Assembly: GCF_003351785.1 (NCBI RefSeq)
Contig: NZ_CP031230.1
Span: forward strand, 1,488,001-1,552,000
Source of the DNA: Sporosarcina sp. PTS2304
Lineage (GTDB): Bacteria > Bacillota > Bacilli > Bacillales_A > Planococcaceae
Reading direction: 5' to 3'
DNA length: 64,000 bases
Shown: positions 19,324 to 29,843 of the stretch, piece after piece
How the letters are laid out: every line of letters starts with the position of its first letter
How positions within the stretch are numbered: the first letter of the stretch is position 1
The notes under the pieces: generated by a model
Seen by the model: the letters and a program-made list of their open reading frames with translations, nothing else
Told to the model about the DNA's origin: nothing
Databases searched by the model: none
Program-made: the position numbers and the translations under genes

Positions 19324-19704
19324 TCACTTCACATGGAATGCGGCCATACGTTGCTGATCGTCGAATGTTAGTGTATACACACGCCGATACTTACTATATG
19401 CAGTGACGAGATTGATTATATAGTAACCCTCACGTAAACTACTGGATGAATTTTCGAATCTTACAAATTCACCTGATTCTTTTACGATATCCGCAATCAC
19501 TTGTAACTGCTCAACCGGCATTGCTTCTTTCATCGCCTCATCAAACATCGTACGCATTTCATCAAAATTTTCTTCATGTAATAATGAAACAATTCGTTCA
19601 GCTTTATCACTGTATAGCTTCGCAGTAGTATCATCAATTTTATTACTGCCGCAAGCTGATAGTAGGAATGCAGACACAACCGCAAATAAAACGATCTTTT
19701 TCAA
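19324..19704 (-). CDS. Lipoprotein, DUF3887-like
   Basis: A 126-residue lipoprotein (lipobox LLSAC) with a short alpha/beta domain resembling DUF3887. The TTG at 19702-19704 gives a normal signal peptide (MKKIVLFAVVSAFLLSAC) and has AAGGG ten bases before it; alternatively translation may restart at an ATG at 19728 overlapping the upstream stop as TAATG. Function unknown. It forms an operon with the lipoprotein upstream. Confidence 0.65.
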   Translation of the reverse strand: MKKIVLFAVVSAFLLSACGSNKIDDTTAKLYSDKAERIVSLLHEENFDEMRTMFDEAMKEAMPVEQLQVIADIVKESGEFVRFENSSSSLREGYYIINLVTAYSKYRRVYTLTFDDQQRMAAFHVK

Positions 19705-19727
19705 ATTTTCACAACCCTTTCTACACA

Positions 19728-20546
19728 TTACTCAGCAGACTGGAAACTTACGGCAATTTCCAGCAAGTCGTCCGGTGATATTATGTCTGAGAGTTCATAC
19801 ACAAGTTTGCCGTCTGCCCACAATGCATACTGATTGTCTCCTGTAGCGTTTAAATGAATGAGTCCATGTTCTTTTGGTATTGGCAAAGCATAGGACTCCA
19901 AATATTCGACACTTCTCTTAGCCAGCTCTATACCTAGTTCTGGTTGATCTGTATACGTATGGGTCGCTAACGCCCATCGCCCTTCATTCCAACTTGTCCA
20001 CAGCTGACCAACTCCCGCATCTTGAAAACCAGTAATGGAATGACCCAGATCTACAGGCTCTCCACCAATTGAAGCGTAATCTTCAAATCCAATTTGTTCA
20101 TCAGCCACTTGCTCTGTACTGTAATTTTTCACTCGAAGAACTGCTATTTTTTCTACAGTCGAAGAGTTATCGTTTATTATTTTGTCGTTAAGTGGCAATG
20201 GTTGAGCTGTAGAATAAAACGTAATCTCACGAATATTTGATTCTTGACTTATTGTAGCAGTTAGATATTTTCCTTTTTGCAATGGCAGTTGGTTTGGCAA
20301 CTTAATATTAACAGTTGATCCGAGCTGTTCTGAGACCTTTGAGAGTACTTGTTGTTGGGTTGGCTCTTTTTGTTTGTCAGAATCACTTTTTGGTTGTTCT
20401 ACAGGGGACGTGGATAGTTCCATTTCTCCGTTATTTTTTGTTGCTTCAATTTCAGTAGGCTGTGATGGATTTTCCTTGTCTGTATAACATGCACTCAATA
20501 AAGTACATAACCATAAAATCGAACTTGCAACTAATGTTTTTTTCAT
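19728..20546 (-). CDS. Lipoprotein of unknown function
   Basis: A 272-residue secreted lipoprotein with lipobox LLSAC near residue 20, a Ser/Pro/Lys-rich linker to about residue 65, and one globular domain with several tryptophans in VGQLWTSWNEGRWALATH. I do not recognise the family with certainty. It is first in a two-gene operon with the smaller lipoprotein, and both may work at the cell surface together. Confidence 0.7.
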   Translation of the reverse strand: MKKTLVASSILWLCTLLSACYTDKENPSQPTEIEATKNNGEMELSTSPVEQPKSDSDKQKEPTQQQVLSKVSEQLGSTVNIKLPNQLPLQKGKYLTATISQESNIREITFYSTAQPLPLNDKIINDNSSTVEKIAVLRVKNYSTEQVADEQIGFEDYASIGGEPVDLGHSITGFQDAGVGQLWTSWNEGRWALATHTYTDQPELGIELAKRSVEYLESYALPIPKEHGLIHLNATGDNQYALWADGKLVYELSDIISPDDLLEIAVSFQSAE

Positions 20547-20611
20547 TGTTACCCTTCCTCTCTATACAATTTTATTCCCATTCAGAGAGAGATTAATCAG
20601 AACTTTACTAT

Positions 20612-20656
20612 AAAAAAGCTGTTTATGGAATCATTGTAAATTCCATAAACAGCTTA
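20612..20656 (-). terminator. Terminator of the Mop-type gene
   Basis: AAGCTGTTTATGGAAT pairs with ATTCCATAAACAGCTT almost perfectly; six T follow on the minus strand. Confidence 0.9.
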
Positions 20657-20665
20657 GTATGATAT

Positions 20666-20872
20666 TTACTCTTTACCGACCATTACAGCGCTTGCTTTAA
20701 TAATTGCTACTGCTGAATCGCCAACTTTCAAATGTAAAGCTTCTGCAGAACCGGAAGTAATGCTAGAAACGATTTCCGTTCCTCCGACATCAATTGTGAC
20801 CTCTGTTGAAATGGGTCCCGGCTTGATTTCTGTTACAGTCCCTTTCAGTTGATTGCGTGCAGATAGTTGCAT
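20666..20872 (-). CDS. Molybdopterin/molybdate-binding (Mop, TOBE) protein
   Basis: A 68-residue single TOBE/Mop domain: SARNQLKGTVTEIKPGPIST at the start and LKVGDSAVAIIKASAVMV at the end are characteristic. Such molbindins store or buffer molybdate or tungstate in the cytoplasm. AAAGGAGG is eight bases before the ATG. No molybdate transport gene is adjacent, so the role is uncertain. Confidence 0.88.
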   Translation of the reverse strand: MQLSARNQLKGTVTEIKPGPISTEVTIDVGGTEIVSSITSGSAEALHLKVGDSAVAIIKASAVMVGKE

Positions 20873-20944
20873 AGATTGTAACCTCCTTTACTTGTATTCA
20901 TTTAGTATAACTAAAACTGCCTATCAAATCATCTATACTATTAA

Positions 20945-22009
20945 TTATACGACTAATTGATCTTTCCCTAATTCTTTAGCAAGATATAATTTGTGATCTG
21001 CTTCTTCAATCGCGTTTTGAAGCGGTGTATTTTCTATCCAATGAGCTAATCCTATCGATACAGTGACCGGAATAGATTGGGTTGCTGTGATATTAAAATT
21101 TGTTAAGCGAATTCGTTCTTGAATTTTTTCTATTAAGGCGATAGCTTCTGCGTGATCTTTTGTACATAAATGTATCATGAACTCTTCCCCGCCATAACGC
21201 GCTATGATCAATTGGTCAGTTTTGAATGATGCAAAAATACGAGATATTTGTATTAAAGCTTCATCTCCCGCGACATGTCCATACTGATCATTGAGCTTTT
21301 TAAAATTGTCGATATCGAACATGGCGATATAATGCTGTTTACACTCATCATTCGCTTTTATTTTTACTTCCGCAAGACGTATACATTCCTGTCTGTTTAA
21401 CAAACCAGTCAGCTGATCATGAGTGGCAAGAAACTGTAGCTGGGCTTTCATTTCGATTCTATTATTCTCAATTTGAATGACTGTATAATAGATCAGTGTG
21501 GCTATAATAAATGAACTATACCGCCACAGCCCGATGTCCAATAGGATTTCAAAACCGTCATTCAAAATAAACATGAGAGGAATATCTGAAAGTGCCCAAC
21601 AGATCGATACGATGATAAAGCGATCCCAAAAACGTCCTTTTCTTCCAATAAATTTAGCATAAATTAACGCAAAAACAGTGGGGAGAACCATTCCAAACAC
21701 TATACCGGGAATCGCTCCATCCCCTCCCATAAAAAAACGCCATAGGCATGCTAGGAATAGTGTAGAAAGGGTAATTCGCCAACTGCTAAAAATAGCTAAA
21801 ACAGTTAAAGGGATTAAACGTAAATCAAATCTATACTCTCCTAAGAAGATAGGAAGATAAAACATGGAAATAATAGTAATTGACATTAACAGCACAATAC
21901 TTATTTGCAACATTAGCTTTGAAAATCTTTCTCTATACCCTATTAGTGTGGTAACTGCTAAGTGACTTAGTAAGATAACTGCCAAATTAGATAAAATAGA
22001 TTGAATCAC
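20945..22009 (-). CDS. Membrane diguanylate cyclase (LytS-like 5TM + GGDEF)
   Basis: 354 residues: five to six membrane segments of the 5TMR-LYT type (residues 1-180), then a GGDEF domain. The active-site motif is GGEEF at residues 273-277, preceded by DIDNFKKLND for metal and GTP binding, so c-di-GMP synthesis is expected. The upstream position of the inhibitory I-site has FKTD in place of RxxD, so product inhibition at that site is probably lost. It is a single-gene unit. Confidence 0.88.
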   Translation of the reverse strand: MIQSILSNLAVILLSHLAVTTLIGYRERFSKLMLQISIVLLMSITIISMFYLPIFLGEYRFDLRLIPLTVLAIFSSWRITLSTLFLACLWRFFMGGDGAIPGIVFGMVLPTVFALIYAKFIGRKGRFWDRFIIVSICWALSDIPLMFILNDGFEILLDIGLWRYSSFIIATLIYYTVIQIENNRIEMKAQLQFLATHDQLTGLLNRQECIRLAEVKIKANDECKQHYIAMFDIDNFKKLNDQYGHVAGDEALIQISRIFASFKTDQLIIARYGGEEFMIHLCTKDHAEAIALIEKIQERIRLTNFNITATQSIPVTVSIGLAHWIENTPLQNAIEEADHKLYLAKELGKDQLVV

Positions 22010-22103
22010 TATGTGGTACTCCTTTTAGGTTCTAGCTTAGAAATTAATACATATGTGTATATTGAATTTCATTTAACCCTTCCTAAATTAGGACGGGCTC
22101 TTT

Positions 22104-22703
22104 TTAACCCTTTTTCATATTTCGACATTTGATCGATAAAAACAATTTTGCATAAAGTGAGTGAATAGTTATTATTTCAATACCCGAATATGTAATTAGA
22201 GACACTGTATCACGGTTTAGCTGGCAGCCATCGCAAATTCTCGCCCAAAAAGGACTTAAAAAATCTTGAGCTTTCGCCAATATCTTTTGTTCCATTTGCA
22301 CATGTTCAAAAAATAAAATTCTTGCATTTGGTTTACTGACACGTTGAATTTCCTGTAACGCTCGAAGCGGATTAGGAATCGTGCAAAAAACTAAAGTCGC
22401 GATGACAGTATCAAACGTATTATCATCAAACGGCAGCGATTCAGCTGAAGCTTCATGTAAAATAATGCGTACGTGTGAATTTCTTCCGCGCTTCACTGCC
22501 AGTTTATTCATTTTCGGATTTGGCTCAATTGCTACTACACATTGTGCTTGTTCATAGAAAGGGAAATTAATACCCGTTCCCGAACCAACTTCCAGCACCT
22601 TTCCCGTAGCCGAGCGCACTAATTCATTCCGTACTTTCTTAAAACTGGTTGCTTCGAAAGGGCGCATAGCTAGATCATAAATTTGAGGAAATATACTGGT
22701 CAT
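22104..22703 (-). CDS. Class I SAM-dependent methyltransferase
   Basis: A 199-residue Rossmann methyltransferase with motif I LEVGSGTGINF, an acidic IEPN loop and FDTVIATLVFCTIPNP. The ending with CDGCQLNRDT resembles the METTL7/UbiE-type group. The substrate is unknown. It is not obviously linked to its neighbours. Confidence 0.8.
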   Translation of the reverse strand: MTSIFPQIYDLAMRPFEATSFKKVRNELVRSATGKVLEVGSGTGINFPFYEQAQCVVAIEPNPKMNKLAVKRGRNSHVRIILHEASAESLPFDDNTFDTVIATLVFCTIPNPLRALQEIQRVSKPNARILFFEHVQMEQKILAKAQDFLSPFWARICDGCQLNRDTVSLITYSGIEIITIHSLYAKLFLSIKCRNMKKG

Positions 22704-22920
22704 TCTTAACTCTATCCTTTCTAAACGTTTCTTATATATAGAATGCGCATTATCATAGTAATTTAGAATAGTGGCACACTACTTATTTTACAAATAACAG
22801 GAAAAAGATGCTTACTATAAGCAATGATTTTATACATTAATACTTATCACAGAGAATTCTAAAGTAATGATACTACATTATCGCCTACATCATACAACTG
22901 TTATACTATCTTCTATGACT

Positions 22921-22957
22921 AAAAAAAACCTGCTTAATAAAGTAGGTTTTCATTTTA
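22921..22957 (-). terminator. Terminator of ytxJ
   Basis: AAAACCTACTT...AAGCAGGTTTT stem on the minus strand with eight T after it. Confidence 0.82.
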
Positions 22958-22960
22958 TAG

Positions 22961-23296
22961 CTATTTTTGCGTCACATACGTTTCAACTGCCTCTTTCACT
23001 TTCTTTTCTTTAATATGATAATGCGTTGCCTGCCAAATTCCTCTTTTATCTTTTACTATTAATAGTTGAGGTGTTTCATGTTTAACACCAAGATCTGATT
23101 CAATAGCTTCTGATAACTTCTTATTTAGTTGAACGATCACTACATAGATCGGTAGCTTTGTTCGCAATTTCTGTAATTCCTTCTTTGCTGTTATACTTGC
23201 AAAACATGTCATACTTAATTTAAATAACAGAAACGGCTGATCATCTGACTTTTCGAGTAGTCTTCTCCATTCTTCTATTTTCTTAATACGATTCAC
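22961..23296 (-). CDS. ytxJ: Monothiol bacilliredoxin, YtxJ/BrxC family
   Basis: A 111-residue thioredoxin-fold protein. LFKLSMTCFASITAKKEL is the family segment with its single active cysteine (usually TCPIS; here TCFAS). Such proteins remove bacillithiol from proteins, which places the organism among bacillithiol-making Firmicutes. The identity is good; the activity of the altered loop is untested. Confidence 0.82.
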   Translation of the reverse strand: MNRIKKIEEWRRLLEKSDDQPFLLFKLSMTCFASITAKKELQKLRTKLPIYVVIVQLNKKLSEAIESDLGVKHETPQLLIVKDKRGIWQATHYHIKEKKVKEAVETYVTQK

Positions 23297-23562
23297 TTTA
23301 TTCTCTCCTTACGTACGTATGCTTTTAAAGTAGCTATGACCCATTCTATACATTCAAACGAACACTCGCTTACTTTTTGCTTATCAATAGAATGATTACT
23401 GATTCAGTTATGAATAGTTATTCAGAAGTGCCAGCTTGATAATTTTTCTTTTATAGATAAACTCAGTATTCTTATGATCAATAGCATTCATAAAAAATAT
23501 CATATTGCACAATCTTCACTTCATAAATCATTAAATTAATTTTTCTAAAAAACATAAATATA
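23297..23562. other. AT-rich gap before the catabolic island
   Basis: No gene, tRNA or terminator stands out. Very AT-rich, consistent with an upstream regulatory region of the oxygenase promoter. ATATTGCACAA near 23502 resembles half of the TTGCA-N4-TGCAA motif described at 36185. Confidence 0.5.
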
Positions 23563-23591
23563 TTGACAAAATGCATAACTTCTTATATATT
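23563..23591 (+). promoter_or_regulatory. Promoter of the carotenoid-oxygenase-like gene
   Basis: TTGACA (23563-23568), 17 bases, TATATT (23586-23591): a near-consensus sigmaA promoter. A short inverted repeat TTCCC-TCAA-GGGAA (23620-23633) lies in the leader between the likely +1 and the ribosome site and may be an operator. Confidence 0.8.
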
Positions 23592-23660
23592 AAATATACA
23601 TTCCTCATAGAGAAAGACTTTCCCTCAAGGGAATACAATAATAAAAAGGAGTTGGCTAAT

Positions 23661-25145
23661 TTGATTAAAGTTCATAATGAGGTTAAAATAACTGTACCTG
23701 AAGAAACAGATAATCCCTTCTTAAAAGATTTATTTAAGCCAAATTCGAAAGAATATACAGCTGATACTGATTCATTAACAGTGTTAGGAGAAATACCAAG
23801 CGATTTGCATGGGATCTACGTAAGGAATACACATAACCAAGTACATGCGCCGATCGGAACATACCATCCTTTTGATGGGGATGGTATGTTACACGCTATT
23901 CATTTTGAAAATGGAAAAGCGACCTACAGAAATCGTTTTGTACGTACTCCTGGATTTCTAGCAGAACAAGCAGCAGGAAAATCTTTATGGCCTGGAATTT
24001 TAGAACCACATCTAGCTACTTATCGCGGATGGGGAGCTATCGGCGCTATGAAAGATAATGCTGGAACGGATGTACTCGGGCATGCCGGAAAACTAATTGC
24101 TAGTATGTCACAAGGCAGTGAACCTCATCGTTTAGATCCAATAACATTAGAACCTCTTGGGACGGATAGTTGGGGACGCGAACTGCAACCACATGGTATT
24201 GCATCTCATTATAAAGTAGATTTAAAAACAGGTGAAATGATGTTTTTTAATTACGGTCATTCCTATCCGTATATGAACTATGGTATTATTGATAAAAATA
24301 ATCAACTTGCTCATTATGTTCCAATTGAATTGCCTGGTACGCGTTGGCCGCATGACATGGGCATTACAGAACATTATTCAATTTTACATGACTTACCTTT
24401 CTTCTTTGATGATGAATTATTGAAGAAAGGAATTAGAAAAAATGAATTTCACCCCGAAGTACCTGCTAGATTTGGTGTAATTCCAAGACATGGCGATAAT
24501 TCCAAGATCAGATGGTTTGAAGCAACCTCATGCCATATTCTCCATGTAGCAAATTGCTTTGAAGACGGTGACGAAGTTGTCATGGATGCATGTGTATCAT
24601 TTAATCCTAAAAAGCCTGCTGTCGGTGTTCAAGGCGGAGATCGTTTTCAAAAAATTATTGATCATTTGGATAAACACAATACACAGACACATATGTATAG
24701 ATGGCGTTTCAACTTGAAAACTGGTAAAACAAAAGAAGAAGAAATTGATGATGAAGTCACAGAATTCCCAGTAGTAAGTAATGATTATCAAGGATATAAA
24801 TATCGTTATAGCTATAACACCTTATTCAAAAAAGGTGAATGGTCGTTTATAGGGATTAAAAAATATGATCTATTGATGGGTACTGCGACAAAATATGAAT
24901 ATGGCGAGCATCGCTATGGAGATGAGCCACAAATAGCTCTAAATCGAGATGCCTCTGCAGAAGATGATGGATATATTATTACTTTAGTCACTGATACACA
25001 AGAGGATCGTTCAGAATGCCTTATTCTTCGCGCTGATGATATAGAAGCTGGACCTGTTGCGCGCATTATTCTTCCGGAAAGAATCCAGACCGGAACACAT
25101 GCTTGCTGGGTAGAGGGAGATCGTATACACAACGAACGTGTATAA
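23661..25145 (+). CDS. Carotenoid/stilbene cleavage oxygenase family protein
   Basis: A 494-residue non-haem iron oxygenase of the carotenoid cleavage/lignostilbene dioxygenase family. It would split a C=C bond to give two carbonyl products. YVRNTHNQVHAPIGTYHPFD GDGM, PHGIASH, WPHDMGITEHY, ATSCHILHVANCFEDGDEVV and the C-terminal GTHACWVEG supply the expected four iron histidines. I chose TTG 23661 because AAGGAG (23647-23652) lies nine bases upstream and because an in-frame ATG at 23571 falls between the promoter's -35 and -10. Substrate might be an apocarotenoid, a stilbene or a phenylpropene; sequence cannot decide. It is followed by the IclR regulator. Confidence 0.85.
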   Translation: MIKVHNEVKITVPEETDNPFLKDLFKPNSKEYTADTDSLTVLGEIPSDLHGIYVRNTHNQVHAPIGTYHPFDGDGMLHAIHFENGKATYRNRFVRTPGFLAEQAAGKSLWPGILEPHLATYRGWGAIGAMKDNAGTDVLGHAGKLIASMSQGSEPHRLDPITLEPLGTDSWGRELQPHGIASHYKVDLKTGEMMFFNYGHSYPYMNYGIIDKNNQLAHYVPIELPGTRWPHDMGITEHYSILHDLPFFFDDELLKKGIRKNEFHPEVPARFGVIPRHGDNSKIRWFEATSCHILHVANCFEDGDEVVMDACVSFNPKKPAVGVQGGDRFQKIIDHLDKHNTQTHMYRWRFNLKTGKTKEEEIDDEVTEFPVVSNDYQGYKYRYSYNTLFKKGEWSFIGIKKYDLLMGTATKYEYGEHRYGDEPQIALNRDASAEDDGYIITLVTDTQEDRSECLILRADDIEAGPVARIILPERIQTGTHACWVEGDRIHNERV

Positions 25146-25298
25146 TAACTGTTGAAAATGGATGTAAATCTCTTTACATACTCTGTCTAGAGTTTATAAG
25201 GAGATTTTTCCTCTTTATTTTATACATCTGAACCGTTTATACATTATTTTAATTCGAATCAAAAATTACGCTTACTAAGTTTTAGAAGAGGATGATTT

Positions 25299-26084
25299 AT
25301 GCATATGGCCAATCATGTACCTGCAGTTGTAACTGCATTTAATATAGTAGAATTTTTATCGAAAAGCGAATGGAAATCTTCTTCTATGACACAAATATCA
25401 GAAATGTTGAATCTCAATAAAAGTACTTGTTTCCGGGTATTGAAAACGTTAGAATCTCTTGGATATATAAAATTTGATGATTTAACAAAGCAATATTCAC
25501 TTGGCTATCGTTTTGTTGTCATTGGAGAACGTGCAAAACAAATGAATACATATATTTCAGCAGTTAGTACTATTTTAGAAAAAATTGCGCATCCAGAAAT
25601 AACATTTGTCATTGTTAAGCGAACTTCTGATAACTTTTTAGCATATGTCGCTAAACAAGAACCAACTCTTCCAATCAGATTACAATTTAGCGGTGATATG
25701 TTCCCTATTCCATATGGTGCATTAGGTAAATGCTTTCTTTCCTATCTTCCAAAAGATGAACAAGTATCTATTTTAGAAAAACAACAAATTAATGGAGTGC
25801 TACCTCAATATACTACTCGAACAAACACATCACTAGCGCAACTTCAAAATGAACTTGAAACCATTCGAAGCACAGGTTTTGCGGAAAGTGATATGGAATA
25901 CATAGATACGATTTCTTCAATTGCCTGTCCAATTCTCGATGAAAATGGAGAGATAATTCTTGGTTTGGGTGCTTACATATTAAGTCATTATAAACCGTTG
26001 ATTGATACTGATAGCGTGAAAAAACTATTGAAATCGACTGCAGAGGAAATTTCTGAAGCAATTATCGGCTTAGAAATCTATTAA
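25299..26084 (+). CDS. IclR-family transcriptional regulator
   Basis: A 261-residue IclR protein: an N-terminal winged helix (MTQISEMLNLNKSTCFRVLK, about residues 30-50) and a GAF-like effector domain ending in ACPILDENGEIILGLGAY. IclR regulators usually sense an aromatic or keto-acid intermediate and control adjacent catabolic genes, so this is the likely specific regulator of the oxygenase and perhaps of the divergent operon. GAGG lies eight bases before the ATG. Confidence 0.9.
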   Translation: MHMANHVPAVVTAFNIVEFLSKSEWKSSSMTQISEMLNLNKSTCFRVLKTLESLGYIKFDDLTKQYSLGYRFVVIGERAKQMNTYISAVSTILEKIAHPEITFVIVKRTSDNFLAYVAKQEPTLPIRLQFSGDMFPIPYGALGKCFLSYLPKDEQVSILEKQQINGVLPQYTTRTNTSLAQLQNELETIRSTGFAESDMEYIDTISSIACPILDENGEIILGLGAYILSHYKPLIDTDSVKKLLKSTAEEISEAIIGLEIY

Positions 26085-26128
26085 AAAGGTCAAGTAGCGG
26101 ATTTTAAAAATACGCTACTTGATCTTTT

Positions 26129-26130
<2 letters not shown>
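26085..26130. terminator. Bidirectional terminator between the IclR gene and groEL
   Basis: AAAGGTCAAGTAGCG and CGCTACTTGATCTTT pair almost fully, with A/T runs outside on both strands. Confidence 0.9.
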
Positions 26131-27830
<1,700 letters not shown>

Positions 27831-28025
27831 AATTTCAATACTTTTCTTCGGAAAATCAACAAGCTTGCTAACAATACTTATTATTCTTCAATCACTGGCA
27901 AAATCACACTCATTATTCATACAGAATCATTTATACTATAGAGTCGCAAGTTCTCACAATGTCCTCAGCTATGAGTTATATTGTTTCCCATACACTTACA
28001 AGATTGAAATAAATTTTTGTATGAA

Positions 28026-29000
28026 TTAATGTACTTTGACTTGCTCTAGTTCTTCAATCAGAATAGGAAGAACATCAAATAAGTCTCCTATTATGCCATA
28101 ATCGGCAACTTTAAAGATATTTGCCTCTGGATCTTTATTGATTGCTACAATAATTTTAGAATTGGACATACCTGCCATATGTTGAATAGCACCAGATATA
28201 CCTACTGCTATATAAAGATCCGGAGTAACAACTTTCCCTGTCTGGCCTATTTGTAATGAGTAGTCACAATAGTCCGCGTCACACGCGCCACGCGACGCCC
28301 CAACCGCACCACCTAAAATATCTGCCAGTTTCTGTAGCATCTCAAAGCCTTCCTCTCCTTTGAGTCCCCGTCCACCAGCTACTACGACTTTTGCTTCTGA
28401 AAGATCGATACCTTTTGTTGATTTTCTTACAACTTCTTTAATAATAGAACGAATATTTTGAATATCTACCAAAATAGAGGATATATCGCCTGATCGACTT
28501 GGGTCACGATCAAGTGGTTTTATGTTATTAGGACGAATAGTAATGAATTGCATATGTTCTTTACTTCTAACTTTTTCAAATGCTTTACCTGAGTAGATGG
28601 GGCGAATGAATAGTAATTCCTCACCTTCTCCTTCAATGGCAGTGACATCGGAGATTAAACCAGTTGACAATTTACTTGCGATTTTCGGTGACAAATCTTT
28701 ACCAAGTGCTGTATGACCAAAAACGATTGCATCAGGCTTTTCTTGTTCATAGACTGCAAGGAATGCTTGCCCATAACCATCTGGCGTATATTGTTTCAAT
28801 TGCGGATGCTCGGAGATAATTACACGGTCAGCACCATAATGATACATTTCTACCGCTATCTCTTTAACAGCATCTCCAAATACGACACCAACTACTTCTG
28901 CATCAGCGAATATCTTCTTTGCTGCCGCAATTGCTTCGAATGATACATTTCGCAAAGTACCTTCTCGTACTTCACCGAGTACTACTATTTTTTTAGACAT
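28026..29000 (-). CDS. etfA: Electron transfer flavoprotein, alpha subunit
   Basis: A 324-residue EtfA. The C-terminal FAD domain has VVVAGGRGLKGEEGFEMLQK, GAVGASRGACDADYCDY and GQTGKVVTPDLYIAVGISG, all standard. With EtfB it accepts electrons from acyl-CoA dehydrogenases and passes them to the quinone pool. Its gene is the last of the operon that begins upstream with the CoA-transferase, just after etfB. Confidence 0.95.
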   Translation of the reverse strand: MSKKIVVLGEVREGTLRNVSFEAIAAAKKIFADAEVVGVVFGDAVKEIAVEMYHYGADRVIISEHPQLKQYTPDGYGQAFLAVYEQEKPDAIVFGHTALGKDLSPKIASKLSTGLISDVTAIEGEGEELLFIRPIYSGKAFEKVRSKEHMQFITIRPNNIKPLDRDPSRSGDISSILVDIQNIRSIIKEVVRKSTKGIDLSEAKVVVAGGRGLKGEEGFEMLQKLADILGGAVGASRGACDADYCDYSLQIGQTGKVVTPDLYIAVGISGAIQHMAGMSNSKIIVAINKDPEANIFKVADYGIIGDLFDVLPILIEELEQVKVH

Positions 29001-29045
29001 CTATGTTCCTCCTACAATTTATAGTTAACGTTCGTATTATTTAAT

Positions 29046-29822
29046 TTATATAATTTTTGCCTCTGTACGCAATAATCCAACTAATTCTTTCACTTGATCG
29101 TTCGTTTCACCATCTAGCACACGCCCCGCTGCTTTTTCGGGTGGTAAAAAAATCTCTACCGTTTCCGTTTTTGGAGCGACATCATCCTCATCTATTTCCA
29201 AGTCGTCCAGCTCTAATTCTTCAAGCGGTTTTTTCTTTGCTTTCATTATGCCTGGAAGAGATGGATAGCGTGGTTCGTTTAGTCCTTGTTGCGCAGTAAT
29301 CAGTAAGGGTAGTGACGTCTCGATCGTTTCTGAGTCACCTTCTACGTCTCTAACTAGTTTTACATCTTTGCCATCTACTTTCAAACTAGTGATTGTCGTG
29401 ACATAATTGATATCAAGTAGTTCTGCGACACGCGGACCCACTTGCCCTGATCCACCATCAATTGCCACATTTCCTGCTAGAATTAAATCCACTTGTTTAT
29501 CTTTTAAATATTCTGCCAATATATTTGCTACTGTAAATTCATCCATTTCATCTAAGTCGTCTTCTGTATTAATTAGTACTGCTTTATCAGCGCCCATTGC
29601 AAGAGCAGTACGGAGCTGTTTCTCAGCTTCTTCATTACCGATTGTTACAACAACAACTTCTCCACCATTCTCATCACGCACTTGGATTGCTTCTTCAATG
29701 GCGTATTCATCGTAAGGGTTAATAATGAACTCTGCTCCGTCTTCCGCAATCTCACTATTTGTAACTGTAATCTTTTCTTCTGTATCAAATGTTCTTTTTA
29801 TAAGCACATAAATATTCATCAA
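29046..29822 (-). CDS. etfB: Electron transfer flavoprotein, beta subunit
   Basis: A 258-residue EtfB with the AMP-binding and dehydrogenase-docking segment typical of the family: NPYDEYAIEEAIQVRDENG near the start, ALAMGADKAVLI and the recognition-loop ending EPRYPSLPGIMKAKKKPLEE. It precedes etfA by about 45 bases and serves the acyl-CoA dehydrogenase encoded two genes upstream. Confidence 0.95.
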   Translation of the reverse strand: MMNIYVLIKRTFDTEEKITVTNSEIAEDGAEFIINPYDEYAIEEAIQVRDENGGEVVVVTIGNEEAEKQLRTALAMGADKAVLINTEDDLDEMDEFTVANILAEYLKDKQVDLILAGNVAIDGGSGQVGPRVAELLDINYVTTITSLKVDGKDVKLVRDVEGDSETIETSLPLLITAQQGLNEPRYPSLPGIMKAKKKPLEELELDDLEIDEDDVAPKTETVEIFLPPEKAAGRVLDGETNDQVKELVGLLRTEAKII

Positions 29823-29843
29823 ATTTCCTCCCTATTTCTTATC

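Noticed and set aside
27857-27873. Shared 16-mer AATCAACAAGCTTGCT with 50047-50064
   Set aside because: One 16-base match between two places in 64 kb is close to chance expectation, and no wider similarity surrounds it.
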